Source: Anomaloglossus baeobatrachus (Eukaryota; Chordata; Amphibia; Anura; Aromobatidae). Taken from it: a DNA stretch of 64,000 nt. The stretch covers positions 474,604,187 through 474,668,186 of the forward strand of contig NC_134357.1 in assembly GCF_048569485.1 (NCBI RefSeq), read 5' to 3'. Every line of letters starts with the position of its first letter. Positions within the stretch are counted from its first letter, which is position 1. Below, piece after piece: positions 45,216 to 58,331 of this stretch. A model generated the notes under the pieces. That model worked only from the letters and a program-made list of their open reading frames with translations. It searched no databases and was not told where the DNA came from. The position numbers and the translations under genes are program-made.

Positions 45216-48200
45216 ATGGATACTGTCAGATTTTTGGACAGTGAGGAACGAAGAAGGAGATTGGAAGATGTTTTTGGCGAACATACTGCCTCTCATCAAG
45301 CACGGAATGCTGCCCAAGATACCAACGATTCGTACACCTTTTGGGACCTTGAAAAATTGTCCATCTCACGGCTTAAAACCTGGTGGGATTCCATGACTCT
45401 AAATAAATACGTAGAGAAAAACATGATCCCCAGGGGCCTAAGACTCAAGAAAACTCCTACGTATATATTTTCAGATGATTTCATTAAAGATTGGAATGCA
45501 GAGCTATCCACCTGCTCATTAAATCTGATGAATCTAATAATAAAAGAAGAGAAAAAGCGCCTTGAGGATTTGGATCTACAAATAAAAAAAGTACATTCTT
45601 TTCTTGCTGATAATTATAATCCTTCAGACTTTGATAGACTGAATACGAAACTTAGGAGTACAATTGAGAATGTAGAGATGGACATTATGTCCTTGAAGCA
45701 GAATAAATTTCGTCGAGACACTAAAGACTATGACAACAAACAGGTGTATTCTTGGCATGCTACCACCAAAGTAAGACCAATTCTGAAAAAACATGTCTCA
45801 CAATCACAAGGTGGAAGGGGGGTGCATTTCTCCTCCACGGATTATGACTCTGCGGATGACAGCGCTACATCCCATGATTCTAGTAAAAGTGGCAATTTTC
45901 CGCACCCTTCAAAAAACTCATCTATAAGAAGCCTAGGACACGAAGAGGTGGCAGAAAATGCAGGCGGAGGGGGCAGAAAATACTTCCTCCGCTCAAGGAA
46001 TTGTCGTTATTGGAGAAACTGACACCTGGCACTCCCCTCCACATTCCAGTACTGAATATCTCTGCCAATATTCTCACTCCAGCACAAGTGAATGTCCTAC
46101 AAAAAGGGCTAAACTTTGCCCCTAAAAACAGAGCAGACTTATTCCAGACTATCCGTGATGTCAATAAATTCATCCGTAATCTCACGGTTGAAAAACATTT
46201 TTTCAATGCAGATACCATTGCTGAGGAACAGGAATCTTCTAACATGCCACCATATCATATCGACAATATTCCCATGTTTCTAAGCCTGAGAGAACAACTA
46301 GCCATCACACAGTTACAGGATTTGGGAGAAGTGGATATGAGGACTTCAAAACCTACAACTTTTACAACAAAAAATCCGGACTTTTATCGAGTATCTTCCA
46401 GGGTTCCGATGATGGATACCTTCAAGGATTTAATGGAAATGGAGATAAGAAAAGTACTTTCACAAAACCCTGTTTTTCAGGATAATTTATCGGCATCTGA
46501 TCGGAAAGCTCTGAAAGATCTAAAGACGAATAGTCACATTGTGGTTCGCAGGGCTGATAAGGGGGGTTCAGTGGTGGTGATGGACAGTGGTTTATATGTG
46601 AAAAGTATAACCTCTATTCTGAATGATAATTCAACCTACAGACATCTCACCTCGGACCCCACATCTGATTTCTCATTAAAATTATACCAGTTGCTATCAA
46701 AAGGAAAAGAATGGGGAGTGCAGAGTGATAGAGTGTTACATGTCGTGGCTCTCTTGTTGTACATAGATCGTCTGTGACATTCCAGACGATCGCTAGCAGC
46801 AACCCGCTCACTCTTCACCCACCATAGCGGCGGTCCCTTACACCGTGCACAGTGGACCTTGACCGGCGGAAGCTGTCCATTTCCCATCTTGGCACGCTTC
46901 CCCGGGTCCCCCTCGTAACATTACGGTCGCGCCAAAGGTCTGGCTATGGCAGAAGAGCAGCAGCAGTTGCTGCGTTATGTGCAGCAGTTGGAGTCACAAT
47001 TGGCAGCTGTGGAGCGGTCTTCCCCCGATAAGGCTGCTCTAGCGACAATTGCCACCCAAGCGGCTACTCAGGCTGTGGAATTGAGCGGAAAGTCGCCTCG
47101 CCTTGCGCTCCCAGAGCGCTTCAACGGGGACAGCTCCGAGTGCCGTGGTTTCATAAACCAGGTTACCACCTACTTGGAGATGTCCGCCACTCTTTATGCT
47201 ACTGAGAAGGCGAAAGTAGCATTCGTCCAGTCCCTGCTCACAGGGAGAGCGCTAAAATGGTCCACGCCGTTGTGGGAGCGTGGAGATCGGGTGGTGAATC
47301 ACCTTCCAGTTTATCTTGAGGCCATGAGAAAGGTGTTCCTCGGGCCTCAAGTCACCCACGACTCCGCGCTGCGACTCCTACGCCTTCGGCAAAAGTCCAC
47401 TTCAGTCGGGGACTTTGCGGTGCAGTTCAGGACACTCGCCGCAGAGCTGGACTGGCCAGATAAAGTCCTTGTCCCTGTGTTCTGGGAGGGTCTGGCAGGG
47501 TTCGTCAAAGACGCGCTGGCCACGCGTGATGTGCCGACCACCTTAGAGGCCTTGATACGGTTGCTTCTCGCATAGACATCCGCCACGCGGAGCGGAGGCT
47601 CGAGGTCTCTTCAGCACCCACGTCTACCTGGCCTACAGAGCCTCTGACTCTCCTTCCCCACCAGACCAGTCTCCCAGCCAGTTCTGTTGATGACTCTGTG
47701 GAGCCCATGGAAGTCTCCAAGGTGGTCTCCTCTACCACAGGCTCTCGGCCGCCGGTCGTTTGCTTTGCCTGTGGGCAGAGGGGACATGTAGCTACCCGAT
47801 GTTCAAAACCATCGGAAAAGAGACAGTGTCTGGTTTCCATCAGAGGAGGAACCCTAGACGCTGCCTCTCCTTCTAAATTAACCCTCAGCGCCCAGTTGCA
47901 GTTCGGCACCACTGTCTTCCCTGCCCTGGCTTGCTTAGACACTGGCGCTGACGGCAATTTCATTTCAGCCTCCCTGGCAACTAGGTACTCTGTTCCCCTG
48001 GTCCTGTTGCCTAAGCCAATCAGTGTCCAGGTAGTCAACGGGTCCCTACTTGTCAAACCCATTACCCATATCACCGTCCCTCTCAGGATGGATGTACCAC
48101 CAGGCCACCATGAGCAGGTGTCCTTTCTGGTGCTTCCAGAAGGGACGGATGAGATCCTACTAGGACTCCCCTGGTTGAAACGGCATGCTCCGATACTCAA

Positions 48201-51200
48201 CTGGACAACAGGGGAGATCTCGTCCTGGGCAGGGTCATGTAAAGAACACCTCGGGACCACCGGGTCACCCACTCCCCTAGACCTGGTGCCACCTGGCCAG
48301 ACCCTCGTTCCCCCTAGGTTACGGAACGATGTACTTTCCTGGGACCATACCTCCAAGGTCGTGGGCCTCTTCAGGTCCAAAAGGACCAGAGTTCTAGAGG
48401 CCAGGCATGATTGGTGGCCGACGGCCGACTCCTCGTCCGACAACCCTGAAGTAGCGAGGTTGGTTAAAACAAAAATCGTTCAGGGCAAGAGGTACTTCCT
48501 CGTGGAGTGGGTCGGTCGTGGACCGAAGCATAGGACCTGGGAATTGGAGGATCATGTCCACGCTCCGGGTTTGGTAGCAGCCTTTGAGCACAGACGGCGG
48601 GGGGGCCCTAGATGGGGGGGTAATGTTACATGTCGTGGCTCTCTTGTTGCAAGGAATGAGGTGGTCCCCCATTCCTTGTCTGCCACGAGCCCTACTGCTC
48701 AGCAGCGCCAAAGGTCTGGGAGACTGCGCAGTCTGCTGGAGTTGCCTCCTCAGAGACACAGCAGAAAGGGAGACACCTAGTGGTTCTCCCCTTGCAGGGA
48801 ATGGAGCGGTCTCCCATCCCTTGCCTGCCACGAGCTCTCCTGCTCAGCATCACAGAGGCTCTGGGAGGTTGCGCAGTGTGCAAGGAATAGATGCTCAGGG
48901 AAGCAGCAAGACTTCCCATGTCTCTGCACATTGTGAAACCGAGGATCCCGCCTTTATGACCCAGAGGCAGGAAGATGAGCATGTGCTCCACGTGACGTCT
49001 TCTGATTCGCTCACTGATATCACACGGCCCCATGACGAGGCTGGTGATGTGCTGAATCCTGACTGGCTGGGCCAGGACGTCACGAACCCTGATTGGGTCA
49101 CGCCCGTCTCGCGCCCGCCCTTGGGTGGAGCTACACCTCCTTAAAAGCTCCCCCTGCCATCATGGCGGCGCGCGACCGTCCTTCTATGTTTGGATGTCTG
49201 GCAGCGTGCTGCCACGCCACTGCTCAGGCATTACTGTCTTCTGTGGGCTTGGCCCTTGCTGCTTAGGCAGTACCTCGTTTGCAGGCCGTGTTCCTGCCTT
49301 GCTGCTCCGGCAGTATCCCCTTCAACAGGCCGTGTTCCTGTCCCAGGTGAGCTCCTCAAGCCTCCACCGGACTCACCTGGTTATTGAAAGCACACGTGCG
49401 TGGGCACCTCTGTGCTACCCTCGTGCCATATTCTCGTGACTTCCCCGTGCAACAGGTACACCGAGCCGTGTGATCCCTGCCATACAACCCTCACGGGTTA
49501 GGGCAGATCGGTGTACATAGATCGTCTGTGACATTCCAGACGATCGCTAGCAGCAACCCGCTCACTCTTCACCCACCATAGCGGCGGTCCCTTACACCGT
49601 GCACAGTGGACCTTGACCGGCGGAAGCTGTCCATTTCCCATCTTGGCACGCTTCCCCGGGTCCCCCTCGTAACAATAGAGTGTATGAATACCTCTCTGTG
49701 GACTCTCCGGTATGCCTAATTTTCCAGGGCCTCCCGAAGGTCCACAAGAACATCTTCCCCCCACCCCTTAGGTCTATAGTATCCAGTATTGGTTCTTTGA
49801 CAAGCAATTTGAGTGACTGGTTAGATCATCAGATTCAACCCCTTATGAAGCGAACAACAGGCTATATCAGGTACAAAAAAAGTTTATTGCAAAATCTGGA
49901 GAAAGTTCCTTGGTCAGAGAATTGTTTTTGGATCACGAGTGATGTAGTCTCCCTGTATACAAGCATCCCCCATAGGGAAGCTCTTCAAGCTCTATGTTTC
50001 CATCTCAATAAATACAGCCCCCTGGAAGGTCACCTTAAGGAATTTGTAATGACAACTGGTTTCCTGCTAACCCATAATTTCTTTCAGTTCAATGGGTCTT
50101 TTTATGTGCAGATAGCCGGATGTCCTATGGGGGCAAGTTTTTCATGTACTTTAGCTAATCTCTTCATGGCCTACTGGGAAGAGCAATATATTTACACTGA
50201 AGCTAATCAACTCCTGAATTCCATTTTATGGTATGCCAGGTATGTGGATGATCAAATACTTATATGTAATAAAGGCAATTTTGAAACTCCCCAGAAGGCC
50301 ATGAGAGCTGTTAACGGATATTTTAACAACAATCCTCTCAATTTGAAGTTTACTATGAATTCGTATGAGAAGTCTGCCCCCTTTTTGGACGTCCTGCTAT
50401 CTGACGATGTAGTATCACACTCTATTCATTCCACCTTATACAGAAAACCTGTTTGCGGCAATACCTCGCTTCATGCGGACAGTTGCCACATGACACATAC
50501 CCTACAAAACTTACCAGTAGGAGAACTCCTTAGAGCCAAACGCCTTTGTTCATCAGAAGCATCTTGCAAACATGAAGCTAGTCATATCAGGGAGAGATTG
50601 AGTAAAAGAGGCTATACAAATCAGACCCTTAGTAGAGCTTTTTCTATAGTAGGTAAGAAGTCCAGATTGGATCTTTTGAAGGATAATCCCAAAATCCGAA
50701 ATCGCAAAAATCAGGTTACTTTTTCAACTCCATTTAGCGTAGATTTTCTTCAGATCAAAAAAATCCTTTTACGTTTTATCCCTTTATTATGTCAGGATGA
50801 AACATTGAATTCCATCTTACAGCCGAGGGTGAATATTATAGCAAGAAGAGCCCCCACTATAGGGAATCTAGTATCCCCGAGCAGTTTTTTCTCTGAAAAA
50901 ACAGTGAAAAAAACTTGGTTCAGCACTGTAGGATCTTTTAAGTGTGGATCGAATAGGTGTGGCCTCTGTAGATTTATGCCTAATACTAAATCTATACGAA
51001 TGGATGATAGCCATCAGTATCTTATTCAATCATTTATAAATTGCTCCACTACTCATGTAGTTTATATGGCCACATGCACTATATGCCATAAATCTTACAT
51101 AGGCTGCACCACGAGACAGCTCAGGACCAGAATGGCTGAACATATGCGTATACCCCAGACAGCATTGGATAGAACTTCGTTAAACTATGCTTCGCTGGTT

Positions 51201-51421
51201 AAAAAAACGTTCCCTTTCGGGCTTAACCAGACATTATATCGAATGTCATTCCGCTGACTTTTCATTTATGACTGTCACTGGTATAGAATTGGTTTCGAAA
51301 CCCCCCCGAGGAGGGGATGGTCGCAAGCCCTTTTCATGGCAGAAGCCAAATGGATCCTGAAGCTAGGCTCCAGATACCCATGCAGCTTTAATTACCGCTC
51401 GGATCTCCGTTTCATCTTTTG
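45216..51421 (+). pseudogene. Penelope-like polyprotein gene (RT + GIY-YIG), broken and interrupted
   Basis: I start at ATG 45216 (MDTVRFLDSEERRRRLED). The N-terminal part (to 46022) has TFWDLEKLSISRLKTWWDS. The next frame (46001-46733) has LTPAQVNVLQKGLNF and VVRRADKGGSVVVMDS. After the nested LTR element, 49681-51230 gives LIFQGLPKVHK, SDVVSLYTSIPHREAL (motif A), CPMGASFSCTLANLFM (motif B) and YARYVDDQILIC (motif C), then VVYMATCTICHKSYIGCTTR, the GIY-YIG nuclease. Frame changes near 46010 and 51230, and one more near 51330, move the last part to a frame ending 51421. Such proteins retrotranspose by nicking with GIY-YIG. Confidence 0.85.
46734..49674 (+). mobile_element. Gypsy-type LTR retrotransposon fossil, nested in the Penelope-like element
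   Basis: Fossil copy, broken and incomplete, probably with several breaks. Ends are TGTTAC...GTAACA, flanked by the 6-bp direct repeat ATAGAG. The terminal repeats (46734-46920 and 48624-49674) share their beginnings and ends but differ in length. Parts recognised: a gag-like region, a CCHC knuckle, a retropepsin-like region and a chromodomain-like piece. The chromodomain points to the chromovirus branch of Gypsy. It is younger than its host element, because it splits it. Confidence 0.85.
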
Positions 51422-52208
51422 AATTGAGATTTTAGTTCTCATCATTTTTTATCTATAAATTATCTGAAATTAGCTTTATATGGCCAGCTATAGTATACAA
51501 TTAATACTCTAAAAATAATGTATATGTACATATTTCTCCTTCATATATCTTTTTTCTTATATATATATACATTCTTTGTTGCATTTTTATTTTTTATTTT
51601 TTTTGTATGCTTTTGGCTTTTCCCTGGTATTTTCTTGGACCTCAACATAATGACACATATAAATATAAATATATCTTTTTTGAATTTTAATATAATGAAA
51701 TATATAATTGTACATTTATTGATGGATTAATGAACTCTCCTTAGCTTGTGAGGCATTTGATTATATTGCCGTGTAAATGATTGCATACATATGCCTGATT
51801 TCAGATTGTGGAATGCGTATACCCTTATTATCTTTTCTTATTTTTTCTTCCCTAGTCTTTTGGAATTTTCCCCCAAGGATGGTGGGATTACCTGCCTTCT
51901 AACCACCTGTATGTCTGCTCAATCAGGACTTTCTCTGCCCCCTCCTGCCTCTTTTCTTCCCTCCTCCTTTTCCTCTCTTCTACTGTTCACTCAGTCTATT
52001 TAACAGCTATATGGTAAGATTGGGGTTTACTTATGATTAAGGACTCTATATGCTTTTAAAAATGAAGTCCGAAACGCGTTAAGTTTCCCCTTGTCATCTC
52101 AACACCTCGGTCTTCACTTTATGACTATTTTTTAATCATTTAAAATAAAGCTTGGATTTTTTTACTGAAAAAGTAAAATTGTGCTGGATCCTTCCTCTAT
52201 TCTTCTTG

Positions 52209-52603
52209 GAGGGATGCAAAGGGCTGGGAGGGGAAGGGAAAAGATTAGGGTTTCGGGATGGTGGAAGGGCTTTCTACGGGTAAGGATGGGAAAGTGTGGC
52301 AGTGACGGAAAGTCAGGCAGCCTGTTCTGTCCTGTCCATTCTGTCTTTTTGTATCATGAATTGGAAAAATCTCAAGGGGGAGGGGAGGTGCTTGTGTCCA
52401 AAAGGAGGAGTTATTCAGATTCATTGCAGTGGGCGGCGGCTGTAAAACGCACCATTCTTCTTGTTTTTGCTCTGCAAAACAACCTTTTCAAGGGTTGGCT
52501 TGGGTGACAAAATTTCTTCTGTAGGCGTGGGTTTGTCTCTATCTCCCTAAGATGTGGCCAGCATAGGTCAGGGTGCCACCCAAGGCCGAAACCAATTCGG
52601 ACT
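52209..52603 (+). repeat. U2 spacer, promoter-side part, unit 4
   Basis: Continues the spacer interrupted at 45093: GAGGGATGCAAAGGGCTG, GGGCTTTCTACGGGTAAGG, AAAGGAGGAGTTATTCAG, GGGCGGCGGC and CTCCCTAAGATGTGGCC, directly up to the U2 5' portion. Confidence 0.85.
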
Positions 52604-52640
52604 ATTGCTTCTCGGCCTTTTGGCTAGGATCATGTGCTGT
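52604..52640 (+). ncRNA. RNU2: U2 snRNA gene 5' portion (nt 1-37), unit 4
   Basis: ATTGCTTCTCGGCCTTTTGG, then GATCATGTGCTGT in place of GATCAAGTGTAGT. Several substitutions are present. The Keno-4 sequence follows from about 52641. Confidence 0.86.
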
Positions 52641-52860
52641 TCAGGCAGGAGGTCCTAGTTGAAGGGCACTCGGGTACCCCTCTCCTTGGCCTGGTAGGAT
52701 CGTCCACTTCGGTGGGCTTCATTTGCCTGCTGCTTTTGGGGAGAGGGATTAGCCCCAGGGTAACAGGTTGCGATCCCCCCAGCACTCAGGTGTTCTCTGT
52801 ACAGAACTCTGGGTGGGCAGATTGAAAGTTGTGGCAATTTGCATTTTGTTGCGCTTCTCC

Positions 52861-54326
52861 ATGGAGGTTGACCCCAACCTCGTGCCTCCTTTTGCGAAGC
52901 TAAAAAATACCGTCCGGGTCCACTTCACGGACGGTGTTTCCGATTCCAGGAATTTGGGGTATGTAGTCCAGGACGTGCTTGAGAAACTTCTCCACGTGAG
53001 GAAGGAAGAAATTTTGTCCATCCAGGACTACCCCAGACGTGGAGACTATGATGTCACGTTCACAGGAGAAGGGATCTTCAGAGATGTATTGGACAGGGTA
53101 AGACAGGTGGAAGATGATCCAGTGTTAAAGGGGATCCAGGTTATCGAGCACGTCCTGGATGAGGTAAAAATGGTTGTCGTAAAAATATTCTCACCTTTTG
53201 TCACTGCTCCTGAAATCATGTAATTTTTAGCTATTTATTTCAAGAGCGTTAAGTGTATTGGTAAGATTTTGAATGAATTTAATATATGGACATTCAAATG
53301 GAAATTTCTAGTTTAATGTGTAAGGGATCCCTATGCACCGGGTGGGGTGCAGCTCCCACCCGCCCGGTTCAAGATAGGACAAACAAATAGGGATTTTTAT
53401 TTTTCTGGTATGCCCGCTTATTGTAGGATCTGTGGGAAATATGGCCATGCGAAGGAGCATTGCAAGTCAACATGTAGGAATTGAGCTGGTCAGGATCATG
53501 AAACAAAAGATTGTAAAAAAGAAAAAAAATGCCGTTTCTGTCAGACCCCTCGTCATTTTTATTTTTCATATCCTCACAGGTTCCGGGAAGAGGAGCAAAA
53601 ACGAAAGCCCAACACATCCGGCCAGGAACCGTCAGATCGGACCACCCATCAGGAGGAGGAACGACAACCTGGAGCCTCAGGAGGTGGCAAGGGTGTGCCA
53701 ACTGACGGAAGCTCCTCCGAGGCTGTGACGGGTAAAAAATCTGACCACAAGAGCTGACTGCATGACCACAGGGAAGGCAAAATGAGGACTGAGAAAGATC
53801 AAAAGGGTGCTGTCGGTAAGACCAAGAGGGAGCGACAAAAGGTCGACACCGAGTCCCACACGCAGTCTGGGTCTTCTAATACGGAGGGTGGTGATTGGTC
53901 AGTGGTGGGTTCCCGTAAAAAGAAAAAAGATAGTTCTGTGAGGGCAGCTTGTGGGGAACAGATGGACACGTCTCCGGAAGGGGGTGTGGACGCTGGGCCC
54001 CCTCCTGAGGTTATGCACCCTGTCCCTTCGGATGGGGTTCGGGGCCTTGCTGCCTCGGGGGACTCAGAGGCTCTGCCGTGTGCAAACCCCCCCCTGTAGG
54101 ATGACCTTCCTTAGGTCAGAGGGGAGTGGCGGAGCCTCAGGGGGACCCACCTGATGCGGACCCGAACGATCAGCTAATGGAGATCCAGCACGTGGTGCCT
54201 GTCAGCCCTCCGACCTACGCCAAAGTAGTGTTGGGTTCTTTTCCAAGTGGTAATCTTTCCTCCTCCACGGAGTCTCTCATTACGGTCGGATCGATTGAGA
54301 GCGAGAGCGCATATTCGGTGGTCTGA
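52861..54326 (+). pseudogene. Keno-4 ORF1, broken
   Basis: The ATG at 52861 (MEVDPNLVPPFAKLKNTVRV) opens a frame to 53223 with LHVRKEEILSIQDYPRRGDY, matching the N-terminal domain of Keno-1 and -3. A stretch around 53240-53400 is frame-broken. Knuckles CRICGKYGHAKEHC, a second knuckle interrupted by a stop, and CRFC follow at 53413-53560 in another frame. The C-terminal part (53782-54326) is charged, with WSVVGSRKKKKDSSV and a Pro/Ser-rich end. It is an RNA-binding protein remnant. Confidence 0.75.
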
Positions 54327-57300
54327 TCGGGTTCCTCGGATAGGTAAAACTTTTGTTCTTACTAACCCACTAACATTTTTTTATGATGGCAGAGCTGAAA
54401 GGTATTTCTCTTAATGTAAGAGGCATAAAAACTAAAATAAGAAGAACTGCCCTTTTAAATTTCTTAACGTGCCTTACTGCATTAGTGTTCTTTTTACAGG
54501 AGTGTAATATTCCAAATAAGATGTCTTATCATAAATACAAGGAAGGATGGAAACATGGGCCATCCGTCTGGTCAGGGTCTAATGCCACAGGATCAGCAAG
54601 AGTCGCTATACTTTTTAAAGGGGATGTTTTAATTGATTTTATCCAGGAAATTTTACCAGGTCGCATTTTATTGGTTAAAGCTTTTATAAATGGTAGAAGA
54701 TGGCAGTTTTTAAATTTTTATGGGTCACCTGATAAAAATGAGAGAACTGAAATGTTAGAGCTTTACCTTTATTTATTAATAATTCTGAACCTTTTATTCT
54801 GGCAGGCGATTTTAATTGTGTTTTAAAAGGTGAAAACCGGCGTTCCAGTTCTGTAAGTAGAAACTATGACAAAACCTCGGGAATGCTAAGTAACATCATA
54901 AAAGGCGCCAAATTAATTGATGTGTATAAAGAGTGTAATAGAGGTAGCCCGGAGGACGCCGGTTTCACCTGGAGCAATGCGACTTGTAGCCCCAGGATAG
55001 ATTTTATCTTTGGTTCAGACAAAATAATACCTACGAAATGTGAAGTTTTAACCAATATTTTTTCAGATCACAAACTTTTATCTTTTAGTGTCAAAACAAA
55101 TGAAAACAGGAAGTGTGGTAAGAAAACTTGGAAAATGAATATATCCCTTTAAAATGACCCACAGATTTTATCAGATTTTATTACATTTTATCAAAAATGT
55201 AGGAGGGATAAAAGCCCTAATCTTTCTATAAGTGCATGGTGGGAGAGGATGAAGGTAAAAATAAGAGATTTTTTTATCAAAAAAAGTAGACATAAAGCCA
55301 AAGAAAGATATGAGGTGTATAAAATCCTAAATACCCGGTTACAGACATTGATTAAATTTAAAGATAGTGGCTTGGAGGTGGATAATGATATTTTAAAATT
55401 AAAAGAAGAAATAGCAAAATGGATAGAGCAAAAAGGTAAAGAAATTATTTTCCATTCCAGAGTCAAAAATATAGAAGAAGATGAAAAATGCTCCCGTTAT
55501 TTCTTCAGGAAAAATAAAAAGGAAAAAGTAATATTTGATAATATAGATGGGGAAAATAATATAACAACTATGTTGGGAAAAGTGGAGGAATATTCTACTA
55601 ATCTTTTTAATGAGAAAACAGTTGATCAAAATGTACTGAATGATTCATTAGAAGAAATAAACTGTGTTTTGGACCCGACCTCCCAAGACTTTTTATCCCA
55701 AGTTTTAACCCATCAAGAGATTTTAGAAACTATTAAGAGTTTTAAAAGTGGTAAAGTACCTGGTCCTGATGGCATCCCCATAGAGTTTTATGTGAGTTTT
55801 TATGACATTTTAAAAGATGATTTGTTTTATCTTTTTACTGAGGTTTTTAACAATAAGATTTTACTGAATTCATGGAATAAAGGAGAAGTCTCATTGTTAT
55901 ACAAAAAAGGTGATAAATCAAAGCTGGAAAATTGGACATCCATAACCCTTCTAAACTGTGATTATAAAATAATGGCCAAAATCTGTGCAAATCGACTTAA
56001 AAAGGTAATTAGCAATAATGTACATTCGAACCAAGTATGTGGAGTGCCAGGAAGGAGTATATGGGATAAGCTGAACCTAGCAAAAGATTGTATGGAGGAC
56101 GTGAAGAGCAGAAAAGGGAAAATGGCGATTTTATCAATTGATTTTGAAAAAGCATTTGATTGTGTCTCACATTTTTACCTTTTTAAAGTTTTAGAAAAGA
56201 TGGGCATACCAGAAGGGTTTTTATTATCTCTTAAGGCGTTTTATAATGACTGCACAAGTAAGATTTTAGTAAATGGTTTTAAGTCACAGGATGTGTTTTT
56301 AAAATCAGGGGTGAAGCAGGGGTGCCCCTTGTCCCCACTACTTTTTATCTGTGCACTTGAACCCTTACTGTGTGTTATACGGCGAGATGAGAGGATCCGT
56401 GGTATACCTCTACCTGGGGGCAAAGTAGTGGAGGCCAAGGTAGTAGGTTACATGGATGACGTGGCAATCCTCTGTCGTGACGCCCCCTCGCTGACAAGAG
56501 CTATTAACCAAATTCAATCCTTTTGTTTGTCCTCAGGTTTTAAGATTAATTTTAATAAATGTAATGTTTTAAATGTGGGGGGAATGCTTTTAACTGATGT
56601 TTCCATTGCTGTAACAGAGTCCCTTACTGTTTTAGGAGTAACATTCAGTGAGCAAAATGATGGTGGTAGTAGTTGGAACTCAGTTGCTCAGAAAGTTAAT
56701 ATGAAAATATGCATGTGGAATATGAGAAAACTGACAATGGAGGGTAAAGTATTGATTTTAAAAATGGTGATTTTACTCCTTTTATTGTATCTTAGTCTTG
56801 TTTCCCCCCCCTGTGAATGTTTTAAAGAAAATTACTAAAAATTGTTTTACCTTTTTCTGGGGCTCTAACATGGAGAAGCTGAAAAGAGAGATTGTCATAA
56901 AACACAAGACAAAAGGTGGTAAAGATTTTCCTGATTTTAATAGGTTTCTTTTAATCCACTTTTTCTGTTACTGTTTTAATGCCATTTTTAAAGATCACTA
57001 TTGGTCCTATTTTATGCGTTTTAACAGGTTTTTTATGAGAAAGTTTGGATGGTTTGAAATTGTTTGATCTCTCCCCCATGCTTTTAACTTGCCAGCGCAT
57101 TATGAGATTTTAAGGAAAATAGTGTCTTATTTTAACCTAAGTAAGAAAAAAGTAGAGGAATTAACTAATAGTAAAAAATTAATAAAGGAACTACGTAAAG
57201 ACGAGGCATTATGCAGTATTAACAGATTTGATGATGATAAAAGTACATATATTTGGAAATTAATTAGTGTCTTTTATCTTTTTAATAAATAGAGAGATCT

Positions 57301-57506
57301 GGCTTGGACTTGCGCGCACCAGTGTCTTCCTTGCCGGGCATTCCAGTACAGAAGAGGATTTGTGAGGTCTGCCATCTGCCCAAGATCTGGATGCCAAGAA
57401 GAAGAGACAGTAAAGCATATACTATGGACTTGTTGGTTTGCAAAACGTTTCTGGAGAAGACTTTGCCCCCTGCTGGAAAAGGTGTCAGGCCTCAAGGACT
57501 TAAGCT

Positions 57507-58331
57507 GGTGTCACACTAAACGACAGCGACAACGACGTCGCTGTTACGTCACCATTTTCGGTGACGTAACAGCGACCTTGTAAGTCGCTGTTATGATCGC
57601 TGCTTAGCTGTCAAACACAGCAGAAGCAGCGATCATAAGGTCGCTGTGCTACATGTTCAGAGAGCAGGGAGCCGCGCTTAGCGCTGGCTCCTTGCTCTCC
57701 TGCAGCACACATCGGGTTAATTAACCCGATGTGTGCTGCAGCTACATGTCACAGTTCAGAGAGCAGGGAGCCGCGCTTAGCGCTGGCTCCTTGCTCTCCT
57801 GCAGCACACATCGGGTTAATTAACCCGATGTGTGCTGCAGCTACATGTCAGTGCAGAGAGCAGGGAGCCGCGCGCACTGCTTAGCGCTGGCTCCTTGCTC
57901 TCCTTGCTACAGTATACATCGGGTTAATTACCCGATGCGTACTGCAGCCACATGTCACAGTGCAGGAGCCGGCACTGGCAGCAAGAGCGGAGGCTGGTAA
58001 CCAGCGTAAACATCGGGTAACCAGGGAAAGGTGTTCCCTTGGTTACCCGATGTTTACGCTGGTTACAGCTTACCGCAGCTGCCAGTGCCGGCTCCTGATC
58101 GCTTCATTTCGTCGCTCTCTCGCTGTCACACACAGCGATGTGTGTGTCACAGCGGGAGAGTGACGACCAAAAAATGAAGCTGGACATTCAGCAACGACCG
58201 GCGACCTCACAGCAGGGGCCAGGTCGTTGCTGGATGTCACACACAGCGACAGCGACGGGACGTCGCTGCAACGTCACAGAAAATGGTGACGTAGCAGCGA
58301 CGTCGTTGTCGTCGTCGTTATGTGTGACACC
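57507..58331. mobile_element. 825-bp MITE (GGTGTCACAC termini) with triplicated core
   Basis: Terminal inverted repeats: GGTGTCACACTAAACGACAG on the left and, reversed, GGTGTCACACATAACGACGA on the right, followed on both sides by ACAACGACGTCGCTG-like sequence. Inside are three ~98-bp tandem units and a further inverted pair (AACATCGGGTAACCAG around 58010 with GGTTACCCGATGTTTACG around 58045). Non-coding. A target duplication is not clear, because the right flank has a short local repeat (CATGCTATAT at 58331 and 58369). Confidence 0.85.
57658..57955. repeat. Three ~98-bp tandem units, each with a long palindrome
   Basis: Units start CAGAGAGCAGGG at 57658, 57757 and 57854. Each has GGAGCCGCGC...GCGCTGGCTCC as one hairpin and a second palindrome around TTAATTAA. 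In the first unit the latter is a perfect 42-bp palindrome (57700-57741). The third unit is diverged. Confidence 0.9.

Larger units (their letters stand above)
45094..52208 (+). mobile_element. Penelope-like element, near full length, carrying a nested LTR element
   Basis: About 4.2 kb without the nested LTR element at 46734-49674. Parts: 5' leader, an N-terminal region, the ADKGGSVVVMD motif, RT, a GIY-YIG endonuclease, an AT-rich 3' UTR and a terminal GAAACGCG...AATAAAG segment. It is flanked by a 45-60-bp direct repeat of U2 spacer (45034-45093 and 52209-52253, GGGATGCA...AAAAGATT), consistent with the long, irregular target duplications of this class. It lies upstream of the unit-4 U2 promoter by about 400 bp. 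Confidence 0.88.

Noticed and set aside
51500-51730. Membrane protein (hydrophobic open frame of 70 codons)
   Set aside because: It lies in the AT-rich 3' UTR of the Penelope-like element; T-rich DNA gives Phe/Leu/Ile runs by composition.
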